Shown in pieces: positions 12,201 to 20,909 of a stretch of 25,124 bases of DNA (position 1 is its first letter; every line of letters starts with the position of its first letter). Below the pieces are notes generated by a model. The model was given only the letters and a program-made list of their open reading frames with translations. It searched no databases and was not told the DNA's origin. A program made the translations under genes and the position numbers. Source of the stretch: a virus; IMG/VR virus record IMGVR_UViG_3300005613_002208, positions 1 to 25,124 of that record; one strand, written 5' to 3'.

Positions 12201-13267
12201 AACGTGCATTGATTACAGGAGTTACGGGTCAAGATGGTTCCTATCTTGCCGAACTCCTTCTTTCTATGGGATATGAAGTTCATGGTATCAAGAGGAGAAG
12301 TTCTTCTTTCAATACTGATCGAGTCAATCATATCTTCAACAACAATAAAAACTTCACCATGCATTATGGTGATCTAACTGACTCCACAAATCTCATTCGA
12401 ATCATTCAGATGGTTCAACCTGATGAGATTTACAATCTTGGAGCACAGAGTCATGTGAAGGTGTCATTTGAAACTCCTGAGTACACTGCAAACAGTGATG
12501 CTCTGGGGACTCTTCGCATTCTGGAAGCTATCCGTATTCTTGGAATGTCCGATAGGGTGAAGTTCTATCAGGCATCCACCTCTGAGATGTATGGTTTGGT
12601 GCAGGAGAATCCACAGTCAGAAACTACACCGTTCTATCCACGCTCACCCTACGGTGTGGCAAAACTTTATGCTCATTGGATCACAAAGAACTATCGTGAA
12701 TCCTATGGCATGTTTACTTGCTCTGGTATTCTTTTCAATCATGAATCTCCTCGTCGTGGTGAGACCTTTGTGACCCGTAAAATTACCCGTGATCTTACCC
12801 GTGTCAAGATGGGTCTTGCTAAGACTTTGAAACTTGGCAATCTTGATGCTAAACGTGACTGGGGACATGCAAAAGATTATGTCCGTGCTATGTGGTTGAT
12901 GATGCAGCAGGATAAACCTGATGATTATGTGATCTCTACCATGCAACAGATCACTGTTCGTAGGTTCTGTGAACTGACCGCACAAGAACTAGGTATGAAC
13001 CTTGTTTGGTCTGGTGAAGGTGTTGATGAGTATGGAGTTGATTCGATCACAGGTAAGAAAGTGATTGAGGTCAGTCCTCGTTACTTCCGTGATGCAGAAG
13101 TAGAAACTCTGTTGGGTGATTCCACCAAGGCACGTCAAGAACTTGGTTGGTATCCAGAGGTAACAGTAGAGGAAATGATCAAAGAGATGGTCAAGAAAGA
13201 CATTGAGTTTGCTCAACGTGATGAGTATCTAGCAAAGGGAGGATTTAGTCGTTATGCATACGAATGA
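12197..13267 (+). CDS. gmd: GDP-mannose 4,6-dehydratase
   Basis: A 356-residue short-chain dehydrogenase that converts GDP-D-mannose to GDP-4-keto-6-deoxy-D-mannose, the branch point for 6-deoxy sugars. Seen directly: the NADP-binding [12 protein letters not shown] (G8, G11, G14), catalytic T128 and E130 in ASTSEMYG, the Y152-xxx-K156 pair in SPYGVAK, and the Gmd signature [18 protein letters not shown] (about 181-198). [14 protein letters not shown] completes the family pattern. Length is normal. Its start overlaps the previous stop (ATGA) and its end overlaps wcaG by 14 bases. Confidence 0.96.
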   Translation: MKRALITGVTGQDGSYLAELLLSMGYEVHGIKRRSSSFNTDRVNHIFNNNKNFTMHYGDLTDSTNLIRIIQMVQPDEIYNLGAQSHVKVSFETPEYTANSDALGTLRILEAIRILGMSDRVKFYQASTSEMYGLVQENPQSETTPFYPRSPYGVAKLYAHWITKNYRESYGMFTCSGILFNHESPRRGETFVTRKITRDLTRVKMGLAKTLKLGNLDAKRDWGHAKDYVRAMWLMMQQDKPDDYVISTMQQITVRRFCELTAQELGMNLVWSGEGVDEYGVDSITGKKVIEVSPRYFRDAEVETLLGDSTKARQELGWYPEVTVEEMIKEMVKKDIEFAQRDEYLAKGGFSRYAYE

Positions 13268-14183
13268 TAAGATCTTTGTTGCTGGTCATAAAGGTCTTGT
13301 GGGATCAGCAATTGTTCGTACTCTCAGGGAACAAGGTTATACTAATCTAATTTTAGCATCTAAAAAAGATCTTGATCTTCGTGATGAAGATACAACGCTT
13401 AACTTTTTTAAAGAGACTAAACCAGATTATGTTTTTCTAGCTGCTGCAAGGTGTGGTGGTATCAAAGATAATATCGATCATCCTGTTCAGTTTCTTGAAG
13501 ATAACTTGAAGATTCAAAATAGTGTTATCTCTGCTGCACATAAAGTTAATGTGAAGAAACTGTTGTTTCTTGGTTCTGCTTGCATCTATCCAAAAGAATG
13601 TGAGCAACCTATTCGTGAAGATCATCTTCTTTCTGGATATCTTGAACCAACAAATGAAGCATACTCTCTTGCTAAGATTACTGGCATCAAACTATGCCAG
13701 GCATATAACAAACAGTATGGAACTAACTTTATTTGTGCTCAACCATCAAATGTTTATGGTCCAAAAGACAACTTCAATCCACAAACAAGTCATGTGATTG
13801 CTGGATTGATTCGCAGATTTCATGAAGCAAAAGTTGGCGGTAAGGAAAGGATTGAATGTTGGGGAACTGGATCAGCAAGACGTGAGTTCATCTATGTGGA
13901 AGACCTTGCAGATGCACTTATCTTCTTGATGAACAACTATGATGACTCTGAAATCATTAATGTTGGTGTTGGACGTGATGTATCAATCAAAGAACTTGTC
14001 TCTCACATTGTTGATGTGGTAGGATATGAAGGTGAAATTGGTTGGGATACAACTAAACCTGAGGGTATGAAACAGCGTTTATTGGATACAACTAAACTCA
14101 AAAATTTGGGATGGAAACCTCAGACAACTCTTGATCTTGGTCTTCATCTAACTTATGAATACTTTAAATTGGAGGAAAAGTGA
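13254..14183 (+). CDS. wcaG: GDP-L-fucose synthase family protein (or GDP-colitose synthase)
   Basis: A 309-residue bifunctional epimerase-reductase homologue. It shows [15 protein letters not shown] (dinucleotide site), GSACIYPKE with S108 and C110, [18 protein letters not shown] with Y137 and K141, and [19 protein letters not shown], as in E. coli WcaG. It would turn the Gmd product into GDP-L-fucose. Because a ColD-type dehydratase follows directly, it might instead, or also, process the 3-deoxy intermediate to GDP-L-colitose, as the related ColC does; sequence inspection cannot decide. The start has GGGAGGA 10 bases upstream and lies inside gmd. Confidence 0.92.
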   Translation: MHTNDKIFVAGHKGLVGSAIVRTLREQGYTNLILASKKDLDLRDEDTTLNFFKETKPDYVFLAAARCGGIKDNIDHPVQFLEDNLKIQNSVISAAHKVNVKKLLFLGSACIYPKECEQPIREDHLLSGYLEPTNEAYSLAKITGIKLCQAYNKQYGTNFICAQPSNVYGPKDNFNPQTSHVIAGLIRRFHEAKVGGKERIECWGTGSARREFIYVEDLADALIFLMNNYDDSEIINVGVGRDVSIKELVSHIVDVVGYEGEIGWDTTKPEGMKQRLLDTTKLKNLGWKPQTTLDLGLHLTYEYFKLEEK

Positions 14184-15370
14184 TGTATTGGCCTTTGATG
14201 GAAGACACGATTTCATTTAAAGATCGTTTGAAGATGGCAGCATTTGTGCTGACCAGCAGTAGACTTACTAATGGACCTAAGGTTCGTGAGTTTGAAAAAA
14301 AGTGGTCTGAGTGGTTGGGTGTTAAACATTCTCTGTATGTTTCTAGTGGTAGCACTGCAAACTCTTTATTGATTGCTGCTGTAAGGGAACATTATGGATT
14401 AGAGGATGGTGATAAAGTTCTTGTTCCTGCCACAACATGGATGACAAATGTTGCTCCTGTGATTCAGGCAGGACTTCAACCCATCTTTTGTGATATTAAT
14501 CTACGTAACTTTTCTTTTGATACTGATGAGTTGAAGTATGTTGCGGAACAACATCCAGACATTAAAGCAGTATTCATCACTCACTTGATTGGATTATCTG
14601 CTCCTGTGGAAAGGATTCGTGAGATCTTTCCTGAGGCATTGATCCTTGAAGATGTTTGTGAATCTCATGGTGTTGAGGATCATAATGGAAAGAAACGGGG
14701 TAATAATTCGATTGGATCTACTTTTAGTTTCTATTTCGGACATCACATGACCACTATTGAAGGTGGCATGGTATGTACCAACAATACTGAACTCTATGAA
14801 CTGATGCGATTGAAGCGTAGCCATGGTATGGCACGTGAAGGATCTCCACATATGTTTAAAAAATATAGTGAAGAGAATCCAGATATTGATCCTGCATTCT
14901 TGTTCATGACTGATGGATATAACTTCCGTAATCATGAAATCTGTGCCGTGCTTGGACTATCACAAATCAAGAGACTTGATAAGAATATTGAGATTCGTAG
15001 AGAAAACTACAAGAGATATTTTGATGGAGTCATTCATCTTCCAAACTATATGATTCCAGAATATAGAGTTGGCAATAGTAGTTTTTCTTTCCCAATCATT
15101 CCTATCATGATGCCAAACTCTCCTTCACAAGTTGTTTCTACTTTGAAAAATACTTTGAAGGAAAACGAAATTGAGTATCGTCCCATCATCAGTGGAAACT
15201 TACTTCGTCATCCTGCTTTTAAAGAGTATAAACTTTGTACCAAAAGGAATGATCCCAACGTAGAAACTTTGCACAAACATGGTTTATATGTTGGTAACAG
15301 TCAGTTTGTAACTAAGAAAAAAGTCGATAAACTTTTAGAAATCATGGAGGAGGTTTATCCAAGTGTTTGA
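14183..15370 (+). CDS. colD: ColD-like PLP enzyme, GDP-4-keto-6-deoxymannose 3-dehydratase (DegT/DnrJ/EryC1/StrS fold)
   Basis: A 395-residue protein of the sugar-aminotransferase fold: SSGSTANSLLIAA (phosphate site, about 54-66), LEDVCESHG with D157 for the PLP ring, and GYNFRNHEICAVLGLSQIKRL. Where aminotransferases carry the PLP-binding lysine it reads FYFGHHMTTIEGG, with His at 187 and 188. ColD of E. coli O55 has His188 there and removes the C3 hydroxyl of GDP-4-keto-6-deoxymannose. The ECRPI/EYRPIISGN and HGLYVGNSQF segments also resemble ColD. It lacks the cysteine cluster of iron-sulfur E1/RfbH dehydrases. GGAGG lies 7 bases before the ATG, which overlaps the wcaG stop. The predicted product leads to colitose. 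Confidence 0.85.
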   Translation: MYWPLMEDTISFKDRLKMAAFVLTSSRLTNGPKVREFEKKWSEWLGVKHSLYVSSGSTANSLLIAAVREHYGLEDGDKVLVPATTWMTNVAPVIQAGLQPIFCDINLRNFSFDTDELKYVAEQHPDIKAVFITHLIGLSAPVERIREIFPEALILEDVCESHGVEDHNGKKRGNNSIGSTFSFYFGHHMTTIEGGMVCTNNTELYELMRLKRSHGMAREGSPHMFKKYSEENPDIDPAFLFMTDGYNFRNHEICAVLGLSQIKRLDKNIEIRRENYKRYFDGVIHLPNYMIPEYRVGNSSFSFPIIPIMMPNSPSQVVSTLKNTLKENEIEYRPIISGNLLRHPAFKEYKLCTKRNDPNVETLHKHGLYVGNSQFVTKKKVDKLLEIMEEVYPSV

Positions 15371-16130
15371 CGTAATTTGTTCAGGTACTCTTTCATCTGA
15401 GGGACAATACAGTAAAAAGGTTCATATCTCCTATGACTCTCTTTCATATAAAAGTGAGTGTGATTTAAATATTTTAGTTCTTATTGAACCACCGTCGATT
15501 TTAGATATTGGTCCACAAGTTAGATCTAACTGGAAACTATGGGATTTAATTCTCACTTGGCGAGAGGATCTTCTTAATCTTCCTAATGCTAGGAAGTTTG
15601 TGTTTGGATCTTGTTGGATTGATCAAGAAACTTTTGAACCAAACAAAGGAAAATATATCTCATTCAACACTAGTAATAAAGGTTGGGCACCAGGTCATCA
15701 ACTTCGCCAGCAAATCTGGGAAGGTCTTGAAGATGCAGAAGATCTTAACGGTTTTGGCATCATCAAACATAAATCACCACCGCGAATACCGACCAAGGAC
15801 TTCCTGTTTGAAGTTGCTAAATACCACATAGTTGTAGAGAATGAGCAACGAAACAATTGGATCACGGAGAAACTGATCGATTGTCTTGCCACTAGAACTA
15901 TTCCAATTTATTGGGGTGCATCAAACATCGGGGAATACTTTAATACCGATGGCATGATTATCTTTAATACTATCGAGGAGCTCAAAGATATTCTTGACAA
16001 TCTCGACGAAAAGTTTTATGATGATCGTGTAGATATTATCAATGAAAACTTTGAAAGGTCCAAAGAATACTGGGACTTTCACGCAAGAGTAAGAACAACT
16101 ATTGAGGATTACATCAACTATCATGACTAA
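15363..16130 (+). CDS. GT10-family fucosyltransferase-like protein
   Basis: A 255-residue protein. The C-terminal region has the GT10 (alpha-1,3/4-fucosyltransferase) signature: YHIVVENEQRNNWITEKLID (about 154-173) then CLATRTIPIYWGASNIGEYF (about 174-193). The N-terminal half, with VLIEPPSI and WAPGHQLRQQIWEGLED, is the less conserved acceptor domain. The GTG start at 15363 is supported by a perfect AGGAGG ending 9 bases before it. It overlaps the ColD-like gene by 8 bases. GT10 enzymes use GDP-fucose; GDP-colitose, its 3-deoxy analogue, is a possible donor here. Confidence 0.85.
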   Translation: MFDVICSGTLSSEGQYSKKVHISYDSLSYKSECDLNILVLIEPPSILDIGPQVRSNWKLWDLILTWREDLLNLPNARKFVFGSCWIDQETFEPNKGKYISFNTSNKGWAPGHQLRQQIWEGLEDAEDLNGFGIIKHKSPPRIPTKDFLFEVAKYHIVVENEQRNNWITEKLIDCLATRTIPIYWGASNIGEYFNTDGMIIFNTIEELKDILDNLDEKFYDDRVDIINENFERSKEYWDFHARVRTTIEDYINYHD

Positions 16131-17160
16131 GACTGCACTTGTATGTGGTGCTGGTGGTTTCATCGGCAGTCACATGGTCCGCCGACTAAAAGAAGAGGGA
16201 TATTGGGTTCGTGGAGTGGACGTTAAACTTCCTGAATATTCGCAGTCTGCTGCGGATGAATTCATCATTGGAAATCTGACAGATCAAAAGTTTGTTGATC
16301 GTGTGATTCGCTTTTCTGGTGAGCAAGGTAACTTTTATCATCAGACTCCTGAATCATTTCAACAACCCTTTGATGAGATCTATCAGTATGCTGCTGATAT
16401 GGGTGGTGCTGGATACATTTTCAGTGGGGAAAATGATTCGGAGGTAATGTATAACTCTGCTTCTATCAACCTCAACATTCTCAAATCACAACTTGAACTG
16501 AATAAGAGAAAAGAAATTAATAAGACTAAGATCTTCTATTCATCTTCTGCTTGCATGTACCCCGAGTATGCTCAGATGGATGTAGACAATCCTGGACTGA
16601 AAGAGTCTGATGCATATCCTGCTGGTCCTGACTCTGAGTATGGTTGGGAGAAACTGTTCTCTGAGCGTCTGTATTTGACGTTCAATCGTAATCATGGCAT
16701 TCCTGTTAGGATTGCTCGCTTCCATAACATCTACGGTCCTGACAGCACCTGGGAGGGTGGTAAGGAGAAGTCTCCTGCTGCTATGTGCCGTAAGGTTGCA
16801 TATGCTGAGGATGGTGGCACCATTGAAGTGTGGGGTGATGGAGAACAGACTCGTTCATTCCTTTACATTGATGAGTGTATTGAAGCTACCCGTCGCCTGA
16901 TGGAATCTGATTTCCTTGGTCCTGTAAACATTGGTTCTGAGGAGATGGTGACGATTAATCGCCTTGTGGAAACTGTTGCCAAGGTTGCTGGCAAGACTAT
17001 CAACATTGAACACATCGATGGTCCTCTGGGTGTTCGTGGTCGCAACTCCAACAATGATCTGATCCGCGAGAAACTGCAATGGGATTACAGCACAACTCTT
17101 GAAGAGGGTATTGCACAAACTTACGCATGGATCTCTGAACAAATTGCTGCTAAGAAATGA
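16123..17160 (+). CDS. GDP-D-mannose 3',5'-epimerase-like enzyme
   Basis: A 345-residue extended SDR protein closely resembling plant and bacterial GDP-mannose 3,5-epimerase, which makes GDP-L-galactose and GDP-L-gulose. Landmarks: GAGGFIGSHMVRRL (NAD site), AADMGGAGYI (about 90-99), SSSACMYPEY with C144, SEYGWEKLFSE with Y173 and K177, FHNIYGPDSTWEGGKEKSPA, GDGEQTRSFLYIDEC and GVRGRNSNNDLI. An insertion of about 20 residues near 64-83 (GEQGNFYHQTPESFQQPF) precedes the AADMGG motif. The ATG overlaps the fucosyltransferase end by 8 bases. It diverts GDP-mannose to L-sugars. Confidence 0.9.
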   Translation: MTKTALVCGAGGFIGSHMVRRLKEEGYWVRGVDVKLPEYSQSAADEFIIGNLTDQKFVDRVIRFSGEQGNFYHQTPESFQQPFDEIYQYAADMGGAGYIFSGENDSEVMYNSASINLNILKSQLELNKRKEINKTKIFYSSSACMYPEYAQMDVDNPGLKESDAYPAGPDSEYGWEKLFSERLYLTFNRNHGIPVRIARFHNIYGPDSTWEGGKEKSPAAMCRKVAYAEDGGTIEVWGDGEQTRSFLYIDECIEATRRLMESDFLGPVNIGSEEMVTINRLVETVAKVAGKTINIEHIDGPLGVRGRNSNNDLIREKLQWDYSTTLEEGIAQTYAWISEQIAAKK

Positions 17161-18017
17161 AAACGGTAACTATTCTTGGATCAAGTGGGCAGATTGGTGC
17201 TTACTTGACCACTTATCTTCGTGACAAAGGTTACAAGGTCTATGAGTTTGATATTGTTAGATCACCTCTTGAAGACCTAACTTATTTTCCCAACCAGATT
17301 CTTGAAAGAAAAATTCAAGACAGTGACTTTGTGTTCTTCCTTGCATTTGATGTAGGTGGGTCACGTTATCTGGCCAAGTATCAACACACGTTTGACTTCA
17401 TCAACAACAATACCAGGTTGATGGCACAGACCTTTGGGTTCTTGGAGAAGTATAAGAAACCGTTTGTGTTTGCATCATCTCAAATGAGCAACATGAGTTA
17501 CTCTCCGTATGGTGTTCTGAAACGTGTGGGTGAACTTTACACCCGTGCTCTCAAAGGACTGACCGTTAAGTTCTGGAACGTGTATGGTATTGAGCATGAT
17601 GAAGAAAAGTCTCACGTCATTACTGATTTTATCCGTAAGGGATTTGAAGTTGAAGATGGTGGCACTGTTGAGATGCTGACTGATGGTACTGAGGAACGTC
17701 AGTTCTTGTATGCTGAGGATTGTTGTGAGGCACTTGAAGAAGTCATGAATTCTTTCAGTGACTTCAAGATTGATGATCCTCTTCACATCACATCTTTTAA
17801 CACAACAACGATCAAAGAGATTGCTCAGATCATTACTGGACAGTTCAATCTGATTAATAAGACAGTTATCTTTAAACCAGCAGAAGCAAAAGATACGGTG
17901 CAGCAGAATAAAAAGAATGAGGCAGACACTTATATTAGTGGTTGGTGGATGCCGAAAACTACCATTCAAGATGGTATTGCAAAAGTATTCAATCAAATGA
18001 AGGAGGAAAGAGGATGA
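17157..18017 (+). CDS. NAD(P)-dependent sugar epimerase/dehydratase (extended SDR)
   Basis: A 286-residue protein with LGSSGQIGAYLTTYL (G8, G11, G14), a Ser pair at 107-108 (FASSQM), and YSPYGVLKRVGEL with the catalytic Tyr118 and Lys122. FWNVYGIEHDEEKSHVITDF and ERQFLYAEDCCEAL are the substrate-side landmarks. The overall family is certain but the exact reaction is not. It follows the 3,5-epimerase gene with an ATGA overlap, so it may act on the GDP-L-sugar made there or supply a separate deoxysugar step. Confidence 0.8.
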   Translation: MKTVTILGSSGQIGAYLTTYLRDKGYKVYEFDIVRSPLEDLTYFPNQILERKIQDSDFVFFLAFDVGGSRYLAKYQHTFDFINNNTRLMAQTFGFLEKYKKPFVFASSQMSNMSYSPYGVLKRVGELYTRALKGLTVKFWNVYGIEHDEEKSHVITDFIRKGFEVEDGGTVEMLTDGTEERQFLYAEDCCEALEEVMNSFSDFKIDDPLHITSFNTTTIKEIAQIITGQFNLINKTVIFKPAEAKDTVQQNKKNEADTYISGWWMPKTTIQDGIAKVFNQMKEERG

Positions 18018-18874
18018 GTATTGGATATAATGGTTTGGGAAATAATGGGCGTCTGGGTAATCAGATGTTCCAGTATGCTGCTCTGCGTGGCATTGCAGCA
18101 CGACATGAATATGACTTCATGTTTCCACCACCGTATGACAGCGTAGATAACTATGGTCTTCATGACTGTTTTAAACTGACTAATGTTGCTGACAGGAATA
18201 TTGGATTTCATCCATCAGAGCAATATGTGCAGGAAGGACAGTTTCATTTCAATGAAATGCTGTTTGAAAAATGTCCAGACAATGTAAACCTTTATGGTTT
18301 CTATCAAACCATTAAATATTGGGCACATATTGAGAACGATATCCGTCAGGATTTTGAATTCAAGAAAGGTATTCTTGAACCATGTCAAGAAATGATGGAG
18401 AGTTTTGAAACTCGTCCCATCATGTTGCACGTTCGTCGTGGTGATCCTAATCTTGCTGACAAGCGTGGATTCAAGTGGGCATATGTGAATCTACAAGATC
18501 AGCATCCTGTGCAGACTCTGGAATACTATGAGGAAGCACTGAAACAGTTCCCAGATGATGTACCTGTCATCGTATTCTCTGATTCGATTGATTGGTGTAA
18601 AGAGCAAGAGTTCTTCTCTGATGATCGTTTCAACTTCTCTGAGTCTACTGATAAGCATGAAGATGGTGCCTTGGTTCCATTTGTTGATCTATGTCTGATG
18701 TCTCTGTGTGATGGTGGCATCACTGCTAATAGTTCGCTATCATGGTGGGGTGCATTCCTTCAAAAGAACCGCACTCGTACTCTGGTATCTCCCGTGAAGT
18801 GGTTTGGTCCTGCTTATGCAAGCCATGATACCAAAGATTTGATTCCTGAAAATCGTAATTGGATTCGTTTATGA
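18014..18874 (+). CDS. GT11-family alpha-1,2-fucosyltransferase-like protein
   Basis: A 286-residue protein with the N-terminal GLGNNGRLGNQMFQYAALRG (7-26), the donor-binding HVRRGD (139-144) and the C-terminal ANSSLSWWGAFLQKN, all hallmarks of GT11 enzymes. The ATG at 18014 lies in the preceding stop (ATGA), with AGGAGG 18001-18006 upstream; longer frames upstream are shadows. GT11 uses GDP-fucose to make alpha-1,2 links. Together with the GT10 enzyme it shows that fucose-like donors are used twice in this glycan. Confidence 0.88.
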   Translation: MSIGYNGLGNNGRLGNQMFQYAALRGIAARHEYDFMFPPPYDSVDNYGLHDCFKLTNVADRNIGFHPSEQYVQEGQFHFNEMLFEKCPDNVNLYGFYQTIKYWAHIENDIRQDFEFKKGILEPCQEMMESFETRPIMLHVRRGDPNLADKRGFKWAYVNLQDQHPVQTLEYYEEALKQFPDDVPVIVFSDSIDWCKEQEFFSDDRFNFSESTDKHEDGALVPFVDLCLMSLCDGGITANSSLSWWGAFLQKNRTRTLVSPVKWFGPAYASHDTKDLIPENRNWIRL

Positions 18875-19584
18875 AAATCGCAGTCGTAACAGCATCTGTT
18901 GGTGCTGGTCTTCCCGTTGAATCTGCTAATCCTTTTGAGGGCGTGGACTATCATGCCTTTGTGGATTTTACTTCTGGTTTAGAACGTCCCACTGAATCAA
19001 TGTGGAAGTTTCATCCTGTTCCTCAATGGACAACTGATAGAACTTATACTAATCGTAGACACGCAAAAATATTTAAAGTCCTACCTCATCTGTTTCTTCC
19101 TGGATACGATTACTATATTTGGATTGATTCAACTCACATGGTTGCGATGGATCCAAAACAGATTATTGAAATGTATTTGAAGGATGCTGATATTGCTCTA
19201 TTCAAACATCCTGAACGTAACTGTGTGTATCGAGAGGCAGACATTATTTTAGCAACAAAGTTTGATAAAGGATATAATGTTCAGTCTCAGATGAACTTTT
19301 ATAAGTCTTGTGGTTATGCTGAGGAAGTTGGATTATATGAACTTCCATGCAGAATTCAAAGAAATACTCCACAAATCCAAGCACTTATGCTAACATGGTG
19401 GGAGTTGATCTGTAAGTATTCTTCACGTGATCAACTGAGTCTTCCTTTTGCTTTGACAGCACATCGCATCACACCTGCTATTATGCCTGGTAATGCAAAT
19501 GGAATCATGAGAAACAGTATTCTTCCTCAGGTAAGAAACTCAAATCACAGTAGAGTACATAATTTTCTGTCCCCAGATGTGTAG
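18871..19584 (+). CDS. DUF616/TOD1-MUCI70-type glycosyltransferase
   Basis: A 237-residue protein starting MKIAVVTASVGAGLPVESAN. The segment NRRHAKIFKVLPHLFLPGYD followed by YYIWIDSTHMV (81-91) and the later DIALFKHPERNCVYREAD fit the DUF616 (TOD1/MUCI70) group, a GT-A-like family known from plants and bacteria. The Asp in WIDST likely binds the metal or donor. It overlaps GT11 by ATGA and the next gene by 8 bases. Sugar specificity is unknown. Confidence 0.75.
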   Translation: MKIAVVTASVGAGLPVESANPFEGVDYHAFVDFTSGLERPTESMWKFHPVPQWTTDRTYTNRRHAKIFKVLPHLFLPGYDYYIWIDSTHMVAMDPKQIIEMYLKDADIALFKHPERNCVYREADIILATKFDKGYNVQSQMNFYKSCGYAEEVGLYELPCRIQRNTPQIQALMLTWWELICKYSSRDQLSLPFALTAHRITPAIMPGNANGIMRNSILPQVRNSNHSRVHNFLSPDV

Positions 19585-20908
19585 TTTTCTTTTTTCTAGT
19601 AAAGAACCAAATGCAGACTCCAACCGTTTGATGGTGAGGCGTGGTCCTGATAAGACCAACCTCATTGAGGTTGGAGATTATTTTTTTATGCATAATCTAC
19701 TCAGCATTACTGGTGAGTTTACACCTCAACCGTTTGTTGATGAAGAGCGTGAAGTCGTAGTTGTATATAACGGCGAGATTTATAACGCAGATGGGTATGA
19801 TAGTGACGGGAAGATTATTATTCCTCGTTATTTTCAGTATGGATTTAGAATGCCCAGGCATTTAGATGGTGAGTTTGCTATTTGTTTAGTTGATTACAGG
19901 AATCAAAAGATTCTTCTCTCAACTGATGTCTTTGCAACCAAACCATTGTGGTGGTGTGTTGAAGATGGTGAGATTGGTGTGGCTTCATATGAGTCTGCAC
20001 TTTTGGAACTTGGATTTAAAAACCCAAAGAAAGTTCCTGCAAACACCAGACTACTGATTGGATTTGATTCACACACCAGAGAGTATTGTATCGAGGATCA
20101 GGGAACTCTATTTGATTTTGATTTGAATCAAACTAAGGATTCTTTTGATGATTGGAATGCTGCATTCTCTGAGGCAATCAGAAAGAGGACTCAAAATTGT
20201 CGAGAGAAAATCTTCATTGGATTGTCCAGTGGATATGATAGTGGATCGATTGCTTGCGAACTTCGTAAACAAAATGTACCACATACCGCATATACTCTGA
20301 CTGGCACAGAAAATATGGATGTGCTTGATCGCCGCCATCAAATTTTTAATGATAACTCTATACATAAAGTGTACACTCTTCCCGAACAAGATCGTGGAAT
20401 GATTGTTCAATACATTATGTCTGTCGTTGAACCTTTCAAAAATACAATACACTCATCATCGAGCGACTACAATGAATACGGAATGGATATTGTCGATGAT
20501 CACGGTGGTGGTTCTCTCGCTTTTATATGTGACCATGCCACCAGAGACGGAAACAAGGTCTATCTTTCAGGATCAGGTGCCGACGAAATCTTCTCCGATT
20601 ATGGATTCGGTGGAGTAAAAAAATATCAACATAGTAATTTTGGGGGTCTTTTCCCTGATGATCTCGCAACAATTTTCCCATGGGCATCATTCTACGGAAG
20701 CTCACAAGAAACTTACATCGCCAAAGAAGAACACGTCGCAGGGTCTTTTGGTATTGAAACACGATACCCATACCTTGATAAATATGTCGTACAGGAGTTT
20801 CTTTCACTTACTCCTGAATTAAAGAATTCAAAGTACAAATCAGTTCTCTATAACTATTTGACTGAAAATAATTATCCCTTTTGCGAAAACGAAAAAATTG
20901 GATTTTGA
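19577..20908 (+). CDS. asnB: Asparagine synthase (glutamine-hydrolysing)-type amidotransferase
   Basis: A 443-residue protein with Cys2 directly after the initiator Met, the nucleophile of class II glutamine amidotransferases, then RRGPD (21-25) and NGEIYN (65-70). The synthetase half has a PP-loop, LSSGYDSG (216-223), that differs from the common SGGxDS by a Ser for the first Gly, and SGSGADEIFSDYG further on. It is shorter than E. coli AsnB (554). In glycan operons such proteins can amidate a sugar acid or other group, so it may not make asparagine. An 8-base-pair hairpin lies in codons 27-33. It overlaps the preceding gene. Confidence 0.82.
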   Translation: MCSFLFSSKEPNADSNRLMVRRGPDKTNLIEVGDYFFMHNLLSITGEFTPQPFVDEEREVVVVYNGEIYNADGYDSDGKIIIPRYFQYGFRMPRHLDGEFAICLVDYRNQKILLSTDVFATKPLWWCVEDGEIGVASYESALLELGFKNPKKVPANTRLLIGFDSHTREYCIEDQGTLFDFDLNQTKDSFDDWNAAFSEAIRKRTQNCREKIFIGLSSGYDSGSIACELRKQNVPHTAYTLTGTENMDVLDRRHQIFNDNSIHKVYTLPEQDRGMIVQYIMSVVEPFKNTIHSSSSDYNEYGMDIVDDHGGGSLAFICDHATRDGNKVYLSGSGADEIFSDYGFGGVKKYQHSNFGGLFPDDLATIFPWASFYGSSQETYIAKEEHVAGSFGIETRYPYLDKYVVQEFLSLTPELKNSKYKSVLYNYLTENNYPFCENEKIGF

Positions 20909-20909
20909 C

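Noticed and set aside
14183-15370. Simple DegT-type sugar aminotransferase, or iron-sulfur E1/RfbH dehydrase.
   Set aside because: The PLP lysine is replaced by histidine, against an aminotransferase, and the cysteine cluster required for the iron-sulfur E1 enzyme is absent.
17475-18101. A 208-codon minus-strand frame, the longest antisense frame in the window.
   Set aside because: It is fully opposite the SDR and GT11 genes, whose motifs are strong, and its own product is Cys/His/Phe-rich with no recognisable pattern.
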